Positions 43,047-52,507 of a stretch of 64,000 nucleotides of DNA are shown here, piece by piece. Position numbers and translations under genes: made by a program. The stretch covers positions 16,599 through 80,598 of the forward strand of contig JAGLZW010000010.1 in assembly GCA_023131225.1 (NCBI GenBank), read 5' to 3'. The notes below the pieces were generated by a model. It worked only from the letters and a program-made list of their open reading frames with translations. It was not told the origin of the DNA and ran no database searches. The stretch is from Candidatus Bathyarchaeota archaeon. GTDB lineage: Archaea; Thermoproteota; Bathyarchaeia; Bathyarchaeales; SOJC01. Each line of letters begins with the position of its first letter. Positions within the stretch are counted from its first letter, which is position 1.

Positions 43047-43305
43047 AAGTTGTTCGTGGCATCTTGGCTAGGCTGTTCTATTAGATTCAAATTTTTATAG
43101 ATTACTCACTCGGTAGCCTCGAAAAAGACCGATTTGACGTATTAACCGCATAGAAGAGGCTCTAAATAGGCTACTTTTCTTGTGTAACATGGTAAAACAA
43201 GCTTCTTTTAGCCGTGAAGCGCAACCACGTAACAAGCATGATGTATCATAAGTAAAAAACGTCTAAAGAAAAAATGAAAAGGGAATGCGCGCGCGCGCGT
43301 TTGGC

Positions 43306-43851
43306 TTATGCAGCTGGTGTTCTCACCTTTAGGTTCACCGTTACTGAGTGCGATAGTGTGGCTGTTGATTTCCATTTGATTTCCCATTGGAACTTCCATT
43401 CAGTGTTTCCAGTTATCGTGAGGGATGTTAAGTCGCTTCCTTGTGAGCCGCCGCTCCAAACGGTCAGGTTGCCCATGCTGGCTGAGTTAGTTACGTTGTA
43501 TAGTCTTACGATTATTGAATCCATTTCGGCTGTGTCGCTGGTGACTTGGTCTATCAAGAGATCGAAGGTAATGGAGGATGCTCCTGTGTTGTTTAATCTT
43601 ACTGGGTCGGGGTATTCTCTAGTTCCGTTGGGTGGCCCTTTTAGTTGCGTGAGAGTACACGTGACTCCGTTGATTTGTGTGCCTGCGTCGGTGCTGTCCG
43701 TCCCGTTAATCCACGCCAATGGCAAACCTTCTACGCCGATTGTTGCATCTTGGTACATGTAGTTGTAGACTGTTGCGCTTACTGTGGCTATGAGTAGCGA
43801 TGATATTAGTAGTATTATGAGTTTTGCTGATTTCTTGTAGTTTATGTTCAT
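43306..43851 (-). CDS. Secreted beta-rich protein
   Basis: 181 aa. ATG 43851 follows GGAGGTGA. Signal peptide/transmembrane residues 11-28 (LIILLISSLLIATVSATVYN), then about 150 residues of beta-sandwich-like, Ser/Thr/Asn-rich sequence (GVEGLPLAWINGTDSTDAGT, SITFDLLIDQVTSDTAEMDS). It resembles archaeal TasA/camelysin-like or pilin-like secreted proteins only in general pattern. It overlaps the upstream membrane protein by ATGA, so the two are probably made together as an envelope pair. Confidence 0.7.
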   Translation of the reverse strand: MNINYKKSAKLIILLISSLLIATVSATVYNYMYQDATIGVEGLPLAWINGTDSTDAGTQINGVTCTLTQLKGPPNGTREYPDPVRLNNTGASSITFDLLIDQVTSDTAEMDSIIVRLYNVTNSASMGNLTVWSGGSQGSDLTSLTITGNTEWKFQWEIKWKSTATLSHSVTVNLKVRTPAA

Positions 43852-44552
43852 TTTGTTATTTCACCTCCTTTCGCTTTTTGTTTTTCCCGCCATAATCTTA
43901 GGAGTACGTAGAGGCTTGCCCCTAAAACTCCGACGCATGCAATCCCCAAAATTATGTAGATGTATATGGCGCCTGCTATGAAGGCGACTTCGCCCATTGT
44001 TGGCTTAATAGACACGAAGGCTGTTGCACCTATCAAAAGGGCTATCGTGGGAGTCGCAATTTGCCACCATTTTGGTTTTATGAGGGCGTAGATGCTTGCG
44101 CTGACCACTAGCGTGTCGAAGGCGAAGACGCTGATGAACATGAGATCTAAGGAGATTTGTGGAAGTGGGATGATTGGGTGCGGGGCTTCGGTGGCGTAGT
44201 TGTATAGGAACATTGTTGATATGATGAAAGTGGGGGCTGTGGCGATGATTGAGAAAAGCTTTGCGATGGTTTTCTTTTTCTTGTAGAAGAATAGATAGGC
44301 GTTAAGGGAGGCGATATTGGCTACTGCAATGATTAGGTAGATGAAGCTGTACCAGAAGCGCATATAATCTGCAAAGGAACCCATGAATTCTTGGGTGACG
44401 AGGAGTTGGCCGAAACCCGCTAGAGCTATTAGTTGGTAGAGGTAGGCGAGTTTGTCTGGGAAGTGTTTGTCGAATGTGCATGTTAGTAGGCTTGTGGCTA
44501 AGAAGAAGTCAATTCCCAGTAGCATGAAGAACTCTGGCATCAGGGATTGCAT
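43848..44552 (-). CDS. Multi-pass membrane protein, seven predicted helices
   Basis: 234 aa with seven hydrophobic segments starting FFMLLGIDFFLATSLLTCTF and ending YIYIILGIACVGVLGASLYV, then a basic tail. Short loops, with the helix count of small sensory or transport membrane proteins; no family recognised. The stop codon overlaps the start of the secreted-protein gene, suggesting the two interact, for example as membrane anchor and surface partner. Confidence 0.7.
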   Translation of the reverse strand: MQSLMPEFFMLLGIDFFLATSLLTCTFDKHFPDKLAYLYQLIALAGFGQLLVTQEFMGSFADYMRFWYSFIYLIIAVANIASLNAYLFFYKKKKTIAKLFSIIATAPTFIISTMFLYNYATEAPHPIIPLPQISLDLMFISVFAFDTLVVSASIYALIKPKWWQIATPTIALLIGATAFVSIKPTMGEVAFIAGAIYIYIILGIACVGVLGASLYVLLRLWREKQKAKGGEITK

Positions 44553-44659
44553 TTTCTTTGTCTTTCCGCGGGGATGAAAAGAATTGTTTTGGTTTGTAAC
44601 ATTTAAGATGTATGAATTCTGAATATTAATCAGAATCCGATACTAATCTGGAAGTGTGT

Positions 44660-44788
44660 TCACTTTAGTTTAGAAATAGAATCATTTTTGAAATGAAATG
44701 TATATGCTCCAGATTCCTGTGCGATAAACTCAAAAGTTGTTCCTTGACTGACTCTACCCAAATTGACAACAGTGTTAGGTACTTTTTT
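44660..44788 (-). pseudogene. C-terminal fragment of a lost secreted-protein gene
   Basis: On the minus strand an open stretch after TAG (44791-44789) reads KKVPNTVVNLGRVSQGTTFE, then IAQESGAYTFHFKNDSISKL and TGA at 44660. The pattern TFEF-A-ESGAYTFHFKN is that of a beta-sandwich (GOLD-like) domain end. No start is present and the frame upstream is broken. It lies in the 350-bp gap between two divergent membrane-protein genes; the rest of the gap shows nothing else. Confidence 0.5.
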
Positions 44789-44903
44789 CTAGGAAAAGAA
44801 GGTGCGCTTGAAACTGACTTTGAGCACAACTACAAAAATAATGTCTAGTGTGTGGGAAAATCTTTTTTTGGCTGGACTGGTTTGAATTAGTCGTGATGTA
44901 GAA

Positions 44904-45452
44904 TTGTCAAAGGAAAGGAAGAGTAGAGTTTCTGGTTCACCGTTAAGATATCTATTTCCAATAGCAATGCTGATCTCAATAGTTCTGGCCTTAACAGGTG
45001 GTTTATACTTAATCTATTTAGAGCCTTCTCCTTCGATCTATACGCACCTAGGAGTAATAGCCCTAATTATAGCCGGTGTTTCAATGAAATCTTTCTTCGA
45101 TCATCTTATAGTTAAGAGAAAGGAGAAAAAGAAGCAAATGAAGGCCCTGAAGGATTTGCTGATGGAATGCGAAGGAAACTTGGAGTTAATCAGGAACAAA
45201 AAGATACAATGGCCTCAGGTCCATTTCAGCATAATTTCGTATAATATAGTAAAGGAAAAGGCAATGCTTAGCGGTTTTTCATCCAAGCTTCATAAGCAAA
45301 TTGAAGAGTCTTACCAACTAGTTTCAGAGATAGAAAAACGAAAATTCCGTGCCTTCGACCAAAAAACCGACATGATGCTTGAGAAACTTGCGCAAACACT
45401 TGCAGAAGTTATAGAAGAACTAAAGCGAGAAATCTATCGCCATCGCTCATAG
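44904..45452 (+). CDS. Two-helix membrane protein with cytoplasmic helical domain
   Basis: 182 aa from TTG 44904. Two transmembrane helices (PIAMLISIVLALTGGLYLIY and LGVIALIIAGVSMKSF) are followed by a charged helical cytoplasmic tail of about 110 residues (KRKEKKKQMKALKDLLMECE, KLAQTLAEVIEELKREIYRH). No family recognised. Convergent with the hel308 gene, 55 bp between. Confidence 0.65.
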   Translation: MSKERKSRVSGSPLRYLFPIAMLISIVLALTGGLYLIYLEPSPSIYTHLGVIALIIAGVSMKSFFDHLIVKRKEKKKQMKALKDLLMECEGNLELIRNKKIQWPQVHFSIISYNIVKEKAMLSGFSSKLHKQIEESYQLVSEIEKRKFRAFDQKTDMMLEKLAQTLAEVIEELKREIYRHRS

Positions 45453-45507
45453 TAAATGCTCGAACAGAGATTGGAAAACATTAGAGAAATATCACGACAA
45501 TCGTGTG

Positions 45508-47742
45508 TTAGTAGTATTCGGAGAGGGATTGTTGCTCAGGAGTCTCTTCGCTTCCCAGCTTCTTCCATTGCTCTGACTTCACAAACCCGCCAACTTGCTC
45601 CTTAATCTTCTTAGCAACCCTTGATCCAATAAGAGGTAACCCTACAAGCCTTTCCGCCGGCGCACGCTTTAGGTCATCCACCGTTTTTAAGCCGGAGTTG
45701 AAAAGAATGCGGGCGCGTGCTCTGCCTACGCCTTTCAGACGAACAAGAGGTAACAGCTCGACCTTTACACCATTAGCACTTCGCTCCATCAACTTGTTCA
45801 ACTTTGACGCCAAGTCTTTCTGTTTAAGCAAGCCCGCGAGTTCTCTAGAGGCATAAAGCAGCCATTTTGCAGAGTTAATAAGCCTATACAAGTCTCCGGG
45901 CTGCACTCGAAAGCGCTCAATCATCTGATCCTCAGTGACCTCTTCAATCCACGACTGCATTACCCACGCCAATTTCGCCTCACCCATGAATTCTTCAAAA
46001 TCAAAATGATCATCAAACTCGCTGGGCGGTTCAAACATAAACTCGTCCCTGTGCTTATCCACAAACAACGCGAGCTCATCAACCTCGCTAGAGTAAGGAC
46101 GCAGTTTCGGGTACATGTCCGGAGTATGAGCTATCATGTGGAGAAAGCTAATGTCAGTTATCACGGGCGCACGAGCACGCAACGCGTCGCGAATAAAAAC
46201 AGCTGAAATTGGGTCAATGTAGAGATCTGAAACCCGGCGACCAAACTTCGTAGCAAAAAGGTTCTTACCACCTGCGTCAATCATCTCTTCATCATAGAGA
46301 AACTTGAGAATCTTAGTTATAACCAGCTTAATAGCCTTAGGATCATACTGATAGGCATAGAAGGTTTTGCCGAAGAAATCGTAAACACCTTGTTCAGTCT
46401 GTGCATATTGAGCAGCAATGGTTGACAGGACGTGGGGGCGTAAGATTCGTTCCACCGCAAGCTTTGACCAGATACGCTCAGGCTCCGCTAAAACATAATT
46501 TTCCATCAGATAATCCTGCTCGTCATCCGTCTTGGCTATAAGAATCGCTTCACCAACATTGTCATACTTTGGCCTTCCAGCCCTACCGGCCATCTGCTTA
46601 TACTCCAGAACAGGTATGGGATAGTAACCATAACCCACCTCGTAACGCCTATAATCATGAATTACCACCATTCTCGCCGGCAAGTTAACGCCGAAAGCTA
46701 GAGTCGGCGTAGCAGTTAAGACCTTGATTTTGCCTTCTCGGAAAGCCTCTTCCAGCAGCCTTCGGTGACCACTCCCCAATCCAGCGTGATGAAAAGCTGC
46801 TCCATGTTTGACAAAGTTGGCAAGAAGCTCGCTTATTCTCGTTCGCTCGCCGGTTGCCAGCATCCGTTCACTAAGTAGGTTCAAAGAACGTTTAGCGGGT
46901 TTTGAGAGGAAATTGTCCAGTTCAGCGGCCATTTTTTTTGCCAGAGAAACTGAGTTCTTCCGTGTTGATGCGAAGATGAGTGCTTGACCGCCAGACTTAA
47001 CAATGTGGAGGGCGAGGTTCAAAGCGGGGTTTCTGGCGTGTTTTCCTATTTTCGTAGCCCCGCCGTCTTTGAATTGTATTTCCTGATGAAGAAGAACTCC
47101 TTCCTTCAGCTTAACGGGTCTCCACTGGGTTGTAACATATTGAGCTTTAAGCCAGTCCGCCAGTTCTTCAACGTTCTTTATCGTGGCGCTCAGAGCTAAG
47201 ACTTGAATTTCTGGGTTAATCTGCATCAGCCTCGCCAACACAACTTCAAGCGTCGGTCCCCGTTCAGAATCGTTGAGCAAATGAACTTCATCAGCAACCA
47301 CAAGCGATATCTCATCCACCCACTTAGACCGGTGCCTCAAAAGCGAATCAGCCTTCTCGTTAGTGGAGATTATTATATCATATCTTCCAAGCCACGGGTC
47401 ACTGCTGTCATAATCGCCGGTGCTGATGCCAACGCGTACACGTCGCCCATTAAGCTTTCGAACGCCACTGTATTTTTTAAACTCTTCATATTTTTCGCTA
47501 GCTAAAGCTCTCAGAGGAGTTAAATAGAGAACCTTTCCACTGTGCTCTACGATATGCTTAAGAGCGCAAAGCTCCGCTGTGAGAGTTTTGCCAGAAGCAG
47601 TGGGGCTTGCCAAAACAAGGTTTTTTCCTTCAAGAGCGCCTGCGCGAACTGCTTCCTCTTGGGGAGGATAAAGCTTGGAAATCCCAGATTTCATAACAAC
47701 TTCTTTCACTTGTTCAGGAATAGGCAGTTCTTCAACTTTCAA
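45508..47742 (-). CDS. hel308: Hel308-type superfamily 2 DNA helicase
   Basis: ATP-dependent 3'-5' helicase that acts at stalled replication forks. Walker A ASPTASGKT (about 45-53), DEVH box ADEVHLL, motif III LSATIKN, motif VI QMAGRAGRP, and a Ski2-type winged helix and ratchet domain (VLSTIAAQYAQTEQGVYDFF). C-terminal helix-hairpin-helix RLKGVGRARARILFNSGLKT, GLPLIGSRVAKKI. 744 aa, full length. It follows mcm by 16 bp, so gins, mcm and hel308 form one replication-repair operon. Confidence 0.93.
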   Translation of the reverse strand: MKVEELPIPEQVKEVVMKSGISKLYPPQEEAVRAGALEGKNLVLASPTASGKTLTAELCALKHIVEHSGKVLYLTPLRALASEKYEEFKKYSGVRKLNGRRVRVGISTGDYDSSDPWLGRYDIIISTNEKADSLLRHRSKWVDEISLVVADEVHLLNDSERGPTLEVVLARLMQINPEIQVLALSATIKNVEELADWLKAQYVTTQWRPVKLKEGVLLHQEIQFKDGGATKIGKHARNPALNLALHIVKSGGQALIFASTRKNSVSLAKKMAAELDNFLSKPAKRSLNLLSERMLATGERTRISELLANFVKHGAAFHHAGLGSGHRRLLEEAFREGKIKVLTATPTLAFGVNLPARMVVIHDYRRYEVGYGYYPIPVLEYKQMAGRAGRPKYDNVGEAILIAKTDDEQDYLMENYVLAEPERIWSKLAVERILRPHVLSTIAAQYAQTEQGVYDFFGKTFYAYQYDPKAIKLVITKILKFLYDEEMIDAGGKNLFATKFGRRVSDLYIDPISAVFIRDALRARAPVITDISFLHMIAHTPDMYPKLRPYSSEVDELALFVDKHRDEFMFEPPSEFDDHFDFEEFMGEAKLAWVMQSWIEEVTEDQMIERFRVQPGDLYRLINSAKWLLYASRELAGLLKQKDLASKLNKLMERSANGVKVELLPLVRLKGVGRARARILFNSGLKTVDDLKRAPAERLVGLPLIGSRVAKKIKEQVGGFVKSEQWKKLGSEETPEQQSLSEYY

Positions 47743-47758
47743 TCCTAAAACCTTTAGG

Positions 47759-49804
47759 CTATACTTTGCTTAGGAAGCCTGGTCGCCGTTCATATATTGT
47801 CCCGTCTCTTATCATCCTTCCAATAAGCTTCTGGGCTTCAAACGCTTCGATTTTATGCTTGCTTGAAAGCTCGTCCAAGAGTAGTCTTTTTTCAATCATA
47901 CCTGTTTCTTTTGACATTTCAACAATTTCAGTGAGGATTACTCTCAACTTGTCTTGCATGCTCTTCGGTTTTCCAACCATGATTATGTCAATGTCTCGCA
48001 TTTGGGTTGACATGTCAATGCCCACTTCTTCCAACGATTTATTCATAATGACAATAGCGGCTTCAGCGTCTTCGGCAGTAACTTCTTTTCGAAGCGCAAT
48101 CCGCGCCCTTGCCTCCGCCAGCCTGATCAGAGATTCCAGCTGCCTTGCCGTGATGGCTATAGGTGAACCTTCAATTTTTTCTGTAATTGCTCTCATCTCT
48201 AGATAGAAAGCTCTTAGCCGCTGTGAGGCCTCATCGGTTAACACTGGTTTTATGTTCTTCGCATAACTGATATATTTTTTAAGTAAATCTGACGGGACAG
48301 GTGTTTCTAAAGGCGCTGCGCCTCGTCTATGTATTTCTAGAATGTGGGCCGACATTTTTTCGTCCAAATCTTTTTTAGGGACGTCTTTTAACACGAAGAT
48401 TAAGTCAAATCTTGAGAGAATGGTGATAGGCAAGTTTATGTTTTCAGTCACTGTCTTATAAGCATCATACCTCCCTAAGGAGGGGTTGGCAGCTGCAAGA
48501 ATGGCTGTTCTTGCGTTGAGAGTTGCCACAATACCGCCTTTCGCCACGGACACTGTGTGTTGTTCCATAACTTCGTGAATTGCCACCCTGTCTTCTGGAC
48601 GCATTTTGTCAATCTCATCAATACATGCGACTCCTTTGTCTGCCAAGACAAGTGCGCCAGCCTCAAGAGTCATTCCCCCGCCTTTCTCACGCAACACAGC
48701 AGCAGTCAAACCCGCTGCAGTTGTTCCACGACCGGAAGTATACAAGCCTCTCGGAGCGATTGCAGCTACGTACTGGAGCAATTGTGACTTGGCGGTACCT
48801 GGGTCGCCAAGAAGAAGAATGTTTAGTTCGCCTCTAATTGAGATGTCCGCTAATTGTTTTGGAACGCCGCCAAAAACTATGTACATTATGGCTTCTTTGA
48901 TGGTTTCATAGCCGTAGATGGAAGGGGCAATTGAACGTATGATGTTTCTGTGAATCCACGGGTCTGCGGCAAGTTCAAGGATTTTCTTTTCTTCCTCTGG
49001 TGAAACGAGAACCATTTCTGGCTCTTTACTCTCTATATCTATGAAATTAGCGTCAACATGAAGACGGAAAACCCGAAGCTTTCCAGCCGTGGGAAAAACC
49101 GGTGCCACAGCACGAACAATGCCAATTATTGCAACATGATCGCCTGGTCTAGCCGTGTCAACAAGGTCTCGGCTTATGAGCTTCACATTCAAAGATCGAG
49201 GTAGCTGACCTGGAGGCAAATCTTCAGGCCGCTCTTGTATGCGAATCTGCTGGTAATCGATAAAAGTAGAACCCTCTTGAACAAATTCGAAAGGTCCTTT
49301 ACTCTGACAATGTGGGACTTCGCACCGTAAAGGCGCCTTCAGAAAGGGACCTGCCTGGTCTAAGTAAGCAGTTTCACCGCATCTTTTGCATTTGAACGCT
49401 GCTCGCAACACCTGAGGCTGCACTGGAGAGGCACGCACGATTATGCCCTCAACCATCACAAGCCTACCGATGTTAGCCGCTCCCAACATGCGCAAAGCCG
49501 TTGATTCAGGCAGATTTCTGAAACGAACAGTGACACTTTCTATCTTTAACGCGTATTCGCTGTCTTCTGTTTCCAGCTGCGAATAAGCAGCTCTATTTAT
49601 GTACTCTGAATATTCATCTGGCTTTTCCACCAAAATTTGTGCCAATGCCATATCGAAAACCATTAGGTCTTCAAACTCTACAATAAGTGAAGTGCTGTTA
49701 CCGATTGCCATTTGAGATATTCTTTCACGATATTTATCCTGCTTGAAAAAATCTTCGAAGCGTTGCTGAGGGTCAATTTCAACTTCTTCAGTCGTTTTTG
49801 CCAC
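47759..49804 (-). CDS. mcm: Replicative helicase MCM
   Basis: Hexameric replicative helicase. N-terminal domain with OB fold and zinc-binding C-x2-C...C-x4-C (FKCKRCGETAYLDQAGPF, RCEVPHCQ), AAA+ core with Walker A GDPGTAKSQLLQ, Walker B ACIDEIDKM, sensor AAANPSLGRYD and arginine finger LSRFDLIFV, and a C-terminal winged helix (LLLDELSSKHKIEAFEAQ). I favour GTG 49804, four bases after the gins stop. The frame is open to 49876, which would overlap gins by 68 bp and add a non-conserved stretch. About 681 aa, a normal size. Confidence 0.95.
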   Translation of the reverse strand: MAKTTEEVEIDPQQRFEDFFKQDKYRERISQMAIGNSTSLIVEFEDLMVFDMALAQILVEKPDEYSEYINRAAYSQLETEDSEYALKIESVTVRFRNLPESTALRMLGAANIGRLVMVEGIIVRASPVQPQVLRAAFKCKRCGETAYLDQAGPFLKAPLRCEVPHCQSKGPFEFVQEGSTFIDYQQIRIQERPEDLPPGQLPRSLNVKLISRDLVDTARPGDHVAIIGIVRAVAPVFPTAGKLRVFRLHVDANFIDIESKEPEMVLVSPEEEKKILELAADPWIHRNIIRSIAPSIYGYETIKEAIMYIVFGGVPKQLADISIRGELNILLLGDPGTAKSQLLQYVAAIAPRGLYTSGRGTTAAGLTAAVLREKGGGMTLEAGALVLADKGVACIDEIDKMRPEDRVAIHEVMEQHTVSVAKGGIVATLNARTAILAAANPSLGRYDAYKTVTENINLPITILSRFDLIFVLKDVPKKDLDEKMSAHILEIHRRGAAPLETPVPSDLLKKYISYAKNIKPVLTDEASQRLRAFYLEMRAITEKIEGSPIAITARQLESLIRLAEARARIALRKEVTAEDAEAAIVIMNKSLEEVGIDMSTQMRDIDIIMVGKPKSMQDKLRVILTEIVEMSKETGMIEKRLLLDELSSKHKIEAFEAQKLIGRMIRDGTIYERRPGFLSKV

Positions 49805-49808
49805 CTCT

Positions 49809-50378
49809 TTAGAAAATCTTGCCTCTCCATTCGTTAATGGTCTTGTAGAGATTATGATAAAGTGTTCTCTCTTCAACGGTTAGGCTTTGAAGTGCCTGTG
49901 CAGTAAGGGGTAGGGACGAAGCAAGAGAAACTATCTTTTTTACTCGGCAATTAACAATGTCTTTTGAAATCCTAACAGATTTTTCATGATCCTTCAGTTT
50001 TTCTGGATTGTTTGCAGAGGCTCTTTTGAGGCTGGTGAGATAGCGCCTTAGTTTTGGATAAAAATCTTCGGGAAGCGGAGAAACCTTGTTTGTGGGTTGC
50101 ACTCTTTCTTTCCAATGTATCTTATGCAACTTGACAACGTCTAACATGTCCTCTTCTCGAAAACGAACTATCCCTGCCTTTTCAAGTTCTTTTGCAACCC
50201 AAAACCGAACCTCATACTCTCTTCCTTCATCAAAAGGACCAACCTTCAATCCTGCTAATTCAGTTTTCGCCTCATTACGGTTTGCGATAACCTTAACCGG
50301 TTTGTTTTCAAACATAAAGTCTGCATCTTCTACTGAGATATGCTGATGAGTAGACAGCTCGCCTTTCCCCCTTGTCAT
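49809..50378 (-). CDS. GINS complex subunit
   Basis: 189-aa GINS protein of the archaeal CMG helicase. It has the A/B layout: a beta-rich segment near the start (KPVKVIANRN, GREYEVRFWVAKELEKAGIV) and the helical domain (LPEDFYPKLRRYLTSLKRAS) ending in LTVEERTLYHNLYKTINEWR. The beta element precedes the helices as in Gins51 relatives only loosely, so I cannot decide between Gins15/51 and Gins23. Directly upstream of mcm, which confirms the role. Confidence 0.85.
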   Translation of the reverse strand: MTRGKGELSTHQHISVEDADFMFENKPVKVIANRNEAKTELAGLKVGPFDEGREYEVRFWVAKELEKAGIVRFREEDMLDVVKLHKIHWKERVQPTNKVSPLPEDFYPKLRRYLTSLKRASANNPEKLKDHEKSVRISKDIVNCRVKKIVSLASSLPLTAQALQSLTVEERTLYHNLYKTINEWRGKIF

Positions 50379-50459
50379 GTCTTTAAGAAGAGAGGACTGG
50401 GAGAATATAAAATGTACAGTCGAAAAAATAATACCGTAAGTGCTAAAGCTTTTGATTTC

Positions 50460-52403
50460 TTATAGAGATTTTTCTTCCTTTTCCAAAAATCCTGTTAAGA
50501 ATATGGCGTATTCACATGGATGTTCGTTTTGAAGTAGGGATTTTATGATTTTGATTTTGCCTTTTTTACCATGCGTAACCCTCGAAATTATGTAGTCTAT
50601 TGTCTTTTTGCGGAAATTGCAGAGCCACTTCTTTTGACCCGATTTCACCAGTTTGAAGTAGGGGCAAGTTTTATATTTCAACGTAAAGCCACCTTCAAAA
50701 TATTCTATTTCAACTTCTATGTCTAATTCTCGGTACATGTCTGTGAGTCTTTCACCCACTTCCCTAATGGTCCACAGATAATCTTCTGGAAACATTTCAT
50801 CAAATTGAGCCTTAACCAAGGAAAAAGCCTCTTCAGCACTACCCGCAGACATAGCGTCAACAAGGTTTTGCATTATGATCTTGCGTGGAATCGGTTCAAG
50901 AATGGGCTTTCCCATATGTTTCAGTTTGAAACTTAGAAGATTCTGAAATGCAGTTGTAGAAACCTCGTAACCTAATTCTTTAAACATTGACTCGATGAGA
51001 ACTCGTTGAGTATTCATCAGTAAAGGATTGATTCGTTTGAAGATTATTGTGAAATGTTCTTTGTCTACAAATCTTACCTCAGCGTCACTTTGAGAGGCTT
51101 TCAAGTTTTTACATATGAAGTTTTCTGCGTATCTTTGAACTCTTTCCGGGTCGTTTCGCGCTAGCATCTTTATGGCATTCGAAATTCGCACGCCAGCATT
51201 GTAATAGATGGCGTCAAACTTTTTTCTGTCTGCTTCGAACACTTTAGAAGCAAAAGAGTTGAAAACATCTCGCGGAACTGGAATAACGTCTAAGAACTGC
51301 CGACCGATTGTTTGGTACGCACCTAATTCGACCAATTGGTCAAGAAGGCTTTGATCTTTGGCTCCCACGAACTTGACTGATATGCTTCCAGTAGCGTGTT
51401 CAAGGGAGTGGTCTAGGAGCTTCCATCCACGCGTAGCAAGCATCACAGAAAACGCGCTAATAGCTATTTTCGCTATCTCTGGAGACGTTGCTTGAAAAAC
51501 GATAGTTAGAACATTTTTCTCTTTCTCAAGAACCTTTGCTTGTCTAAACCAGTTCATCTTGTTACCTGCAGAAACAAGACCATTGAAGAAATCTTCTGGT
51601 TCTCTTGGCAGTTCGCCGGCTCCAAGAACTGTTCTAACATCCTCAATTATTGCGCCCATGTCCGTAACTGGCTCTTCCAAGTGTTTCCCAGCCCAATGTA
51701 AAAACCCTGGCCCCACTAATACAAGGTTGTTTCTGAAAAGACTAGGTTTTATCGCGGCAAACCTCTTTTGAATTTGCTGACTTAAAACTTTGTCAAATTC
51801 TTTCTTCTTTAGTATAAACATTTCACTCCTTACCATTTTAACGATGATGTCTTCGCCCATTATGCGAAGGTCAAAAGGCGTGCCTGTGCCTTCAAGAATT
51901 ATAGCGACTTGACTTGCCACAATTTCCGGTATTTTTGCAAAAACCCTGGTTCTTAAAATCACTGTGTTATCAAGTTCATTGTGGGAAGCTATATCGAACA
52001 ACCGTGTTAAGCCTTTTATTTCTTCGAGAAGTAGAAGAAATTCTTTGAAAGAAGTCGGGGTTTTCCATCCAATTGAGTCTTTGAGAACCGCCACGACATT
52101 CCGAGCTTCAATTTGTTGTTCCTCAATGAAGCCCTCGAAACTTTTATCACCTATTGCAACCTCAAGCAAGCCATTTAGAGTCTTTCTGCCCACTGAGGTT
52201 AAGTCCAACGTTTCTCTAAGGCTCGTCTGCTCAACCATCTTTGCCTTTACTGCACAGTCGTCACATGATCCTATCTTCTCAACTCTCAAAAATGTTTCTA
52301 ATGCTTGTTCAATAACACGGCTTTTCGTACCATATGTCTTTGCTAGTTCTTCAAGAATTTTGCTTGTCTTTCTGGGTATTGTCGTATGAAGATGAACGGC
52401 CAT
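50460..52403 (-). CDS. Large RHH-domain protein with repeated alpha/beta modules and a C-terminal Cys motif
   Basis: About 647 aa. Residues 1-42 form a ribbon-helix-helix domain (VHLHTTIPRKTSKILEELAK, KSRVIEQALETFL), followed by CDDC. The rest is unlike any family I know. It has several modules of about 60-90 residues, each with the pattern beta strand - helix - short Gly turn - beta (VILRTRVFAKIPEIVASQVA; LTIVFQATSPEIAKIAISAF; FTIIFKRINPLLMNTQRVLI). The end has TCPYFKLVKSGQKKWLC and HPCEYAIF, four Cys suited to a metal or Fe-S site. ATG 52403 chosen. It lies next to the extended glutamate dehydrogenase, same strand, 105 bp upstream gap; likely a sensor-regulator. Confidence 0.75.
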   Translation of the reverse strand: MAVHLHTTIPRKTSKILEELAKTYGTKSRVIEQALETFLRVEKIGSCDDCAVKAKMVEQTSLRETLDLTSVGRKTLNGLLEVAIGDKSFEGFIEEQQIEARNVVAVLKDSIGWKTPTSFKEFLLLLEEIKGLTRLFDIASHNELDNTVILRTRVFAKIPEIVASQVAIILEGTGTPFDLRIMGEDIIVKMVRSEMFILKKKEFDKVLSQQIQKRFAAIKPSLFRNNLVLVGPGFLHWAGKHLEEPVTDMGAIIEDVRTVLGAGELPREPEDFFNGLVSAGNKMNWFRQAKVLEKEKNVLTIVFQATSPEIAKIAISAFSVMLATRGWKLLDHSLEHATGSISVKFVGAKDQSLLDQLVELGAYQTIGRQFLDVIPVPRDVFNSFASKVFEADRKKFDAIYYNAGVRISNAIKMLARNDPERVQRYAENFICKNLKASQSDAEVRFVDKEHFTIIFKRINPLLMNTQRVLIESMFKELGYEVSTTAFQNLLSFKLKHMGKPILEPIPRKIIMQNLVDAMSAGSAEEAFSLVKAQFDEMFPEDYLWTIREVGERLTDMYRELDIEVEIEYFEGGFTLKYKTCPYFKLVKSGQKKWLCNFRKKTIDYIISRVTHGKKGKIKIIKSLLQNEHPCEYAIFLTGFLEKEEKSL

Positions 52404-52507
52404 TGTTTCCACAAGTACTTTTCTAATGGCATCTTATAAAAATGTTCACGTCTGTGAACACAGATTCCAATGTGTGTACATAGACAGAAAAAAAGACGAG
52501 GGGAAAA

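Noticed and set aside
49805..49876. Long N-terminal extension of MCM overlapping the GINS gene by 68 bp.
   Set aside because: The added residues are not MCM-like and are encoded by the end of gins in another frame; GTG 49804 gives a normal N-terminus.
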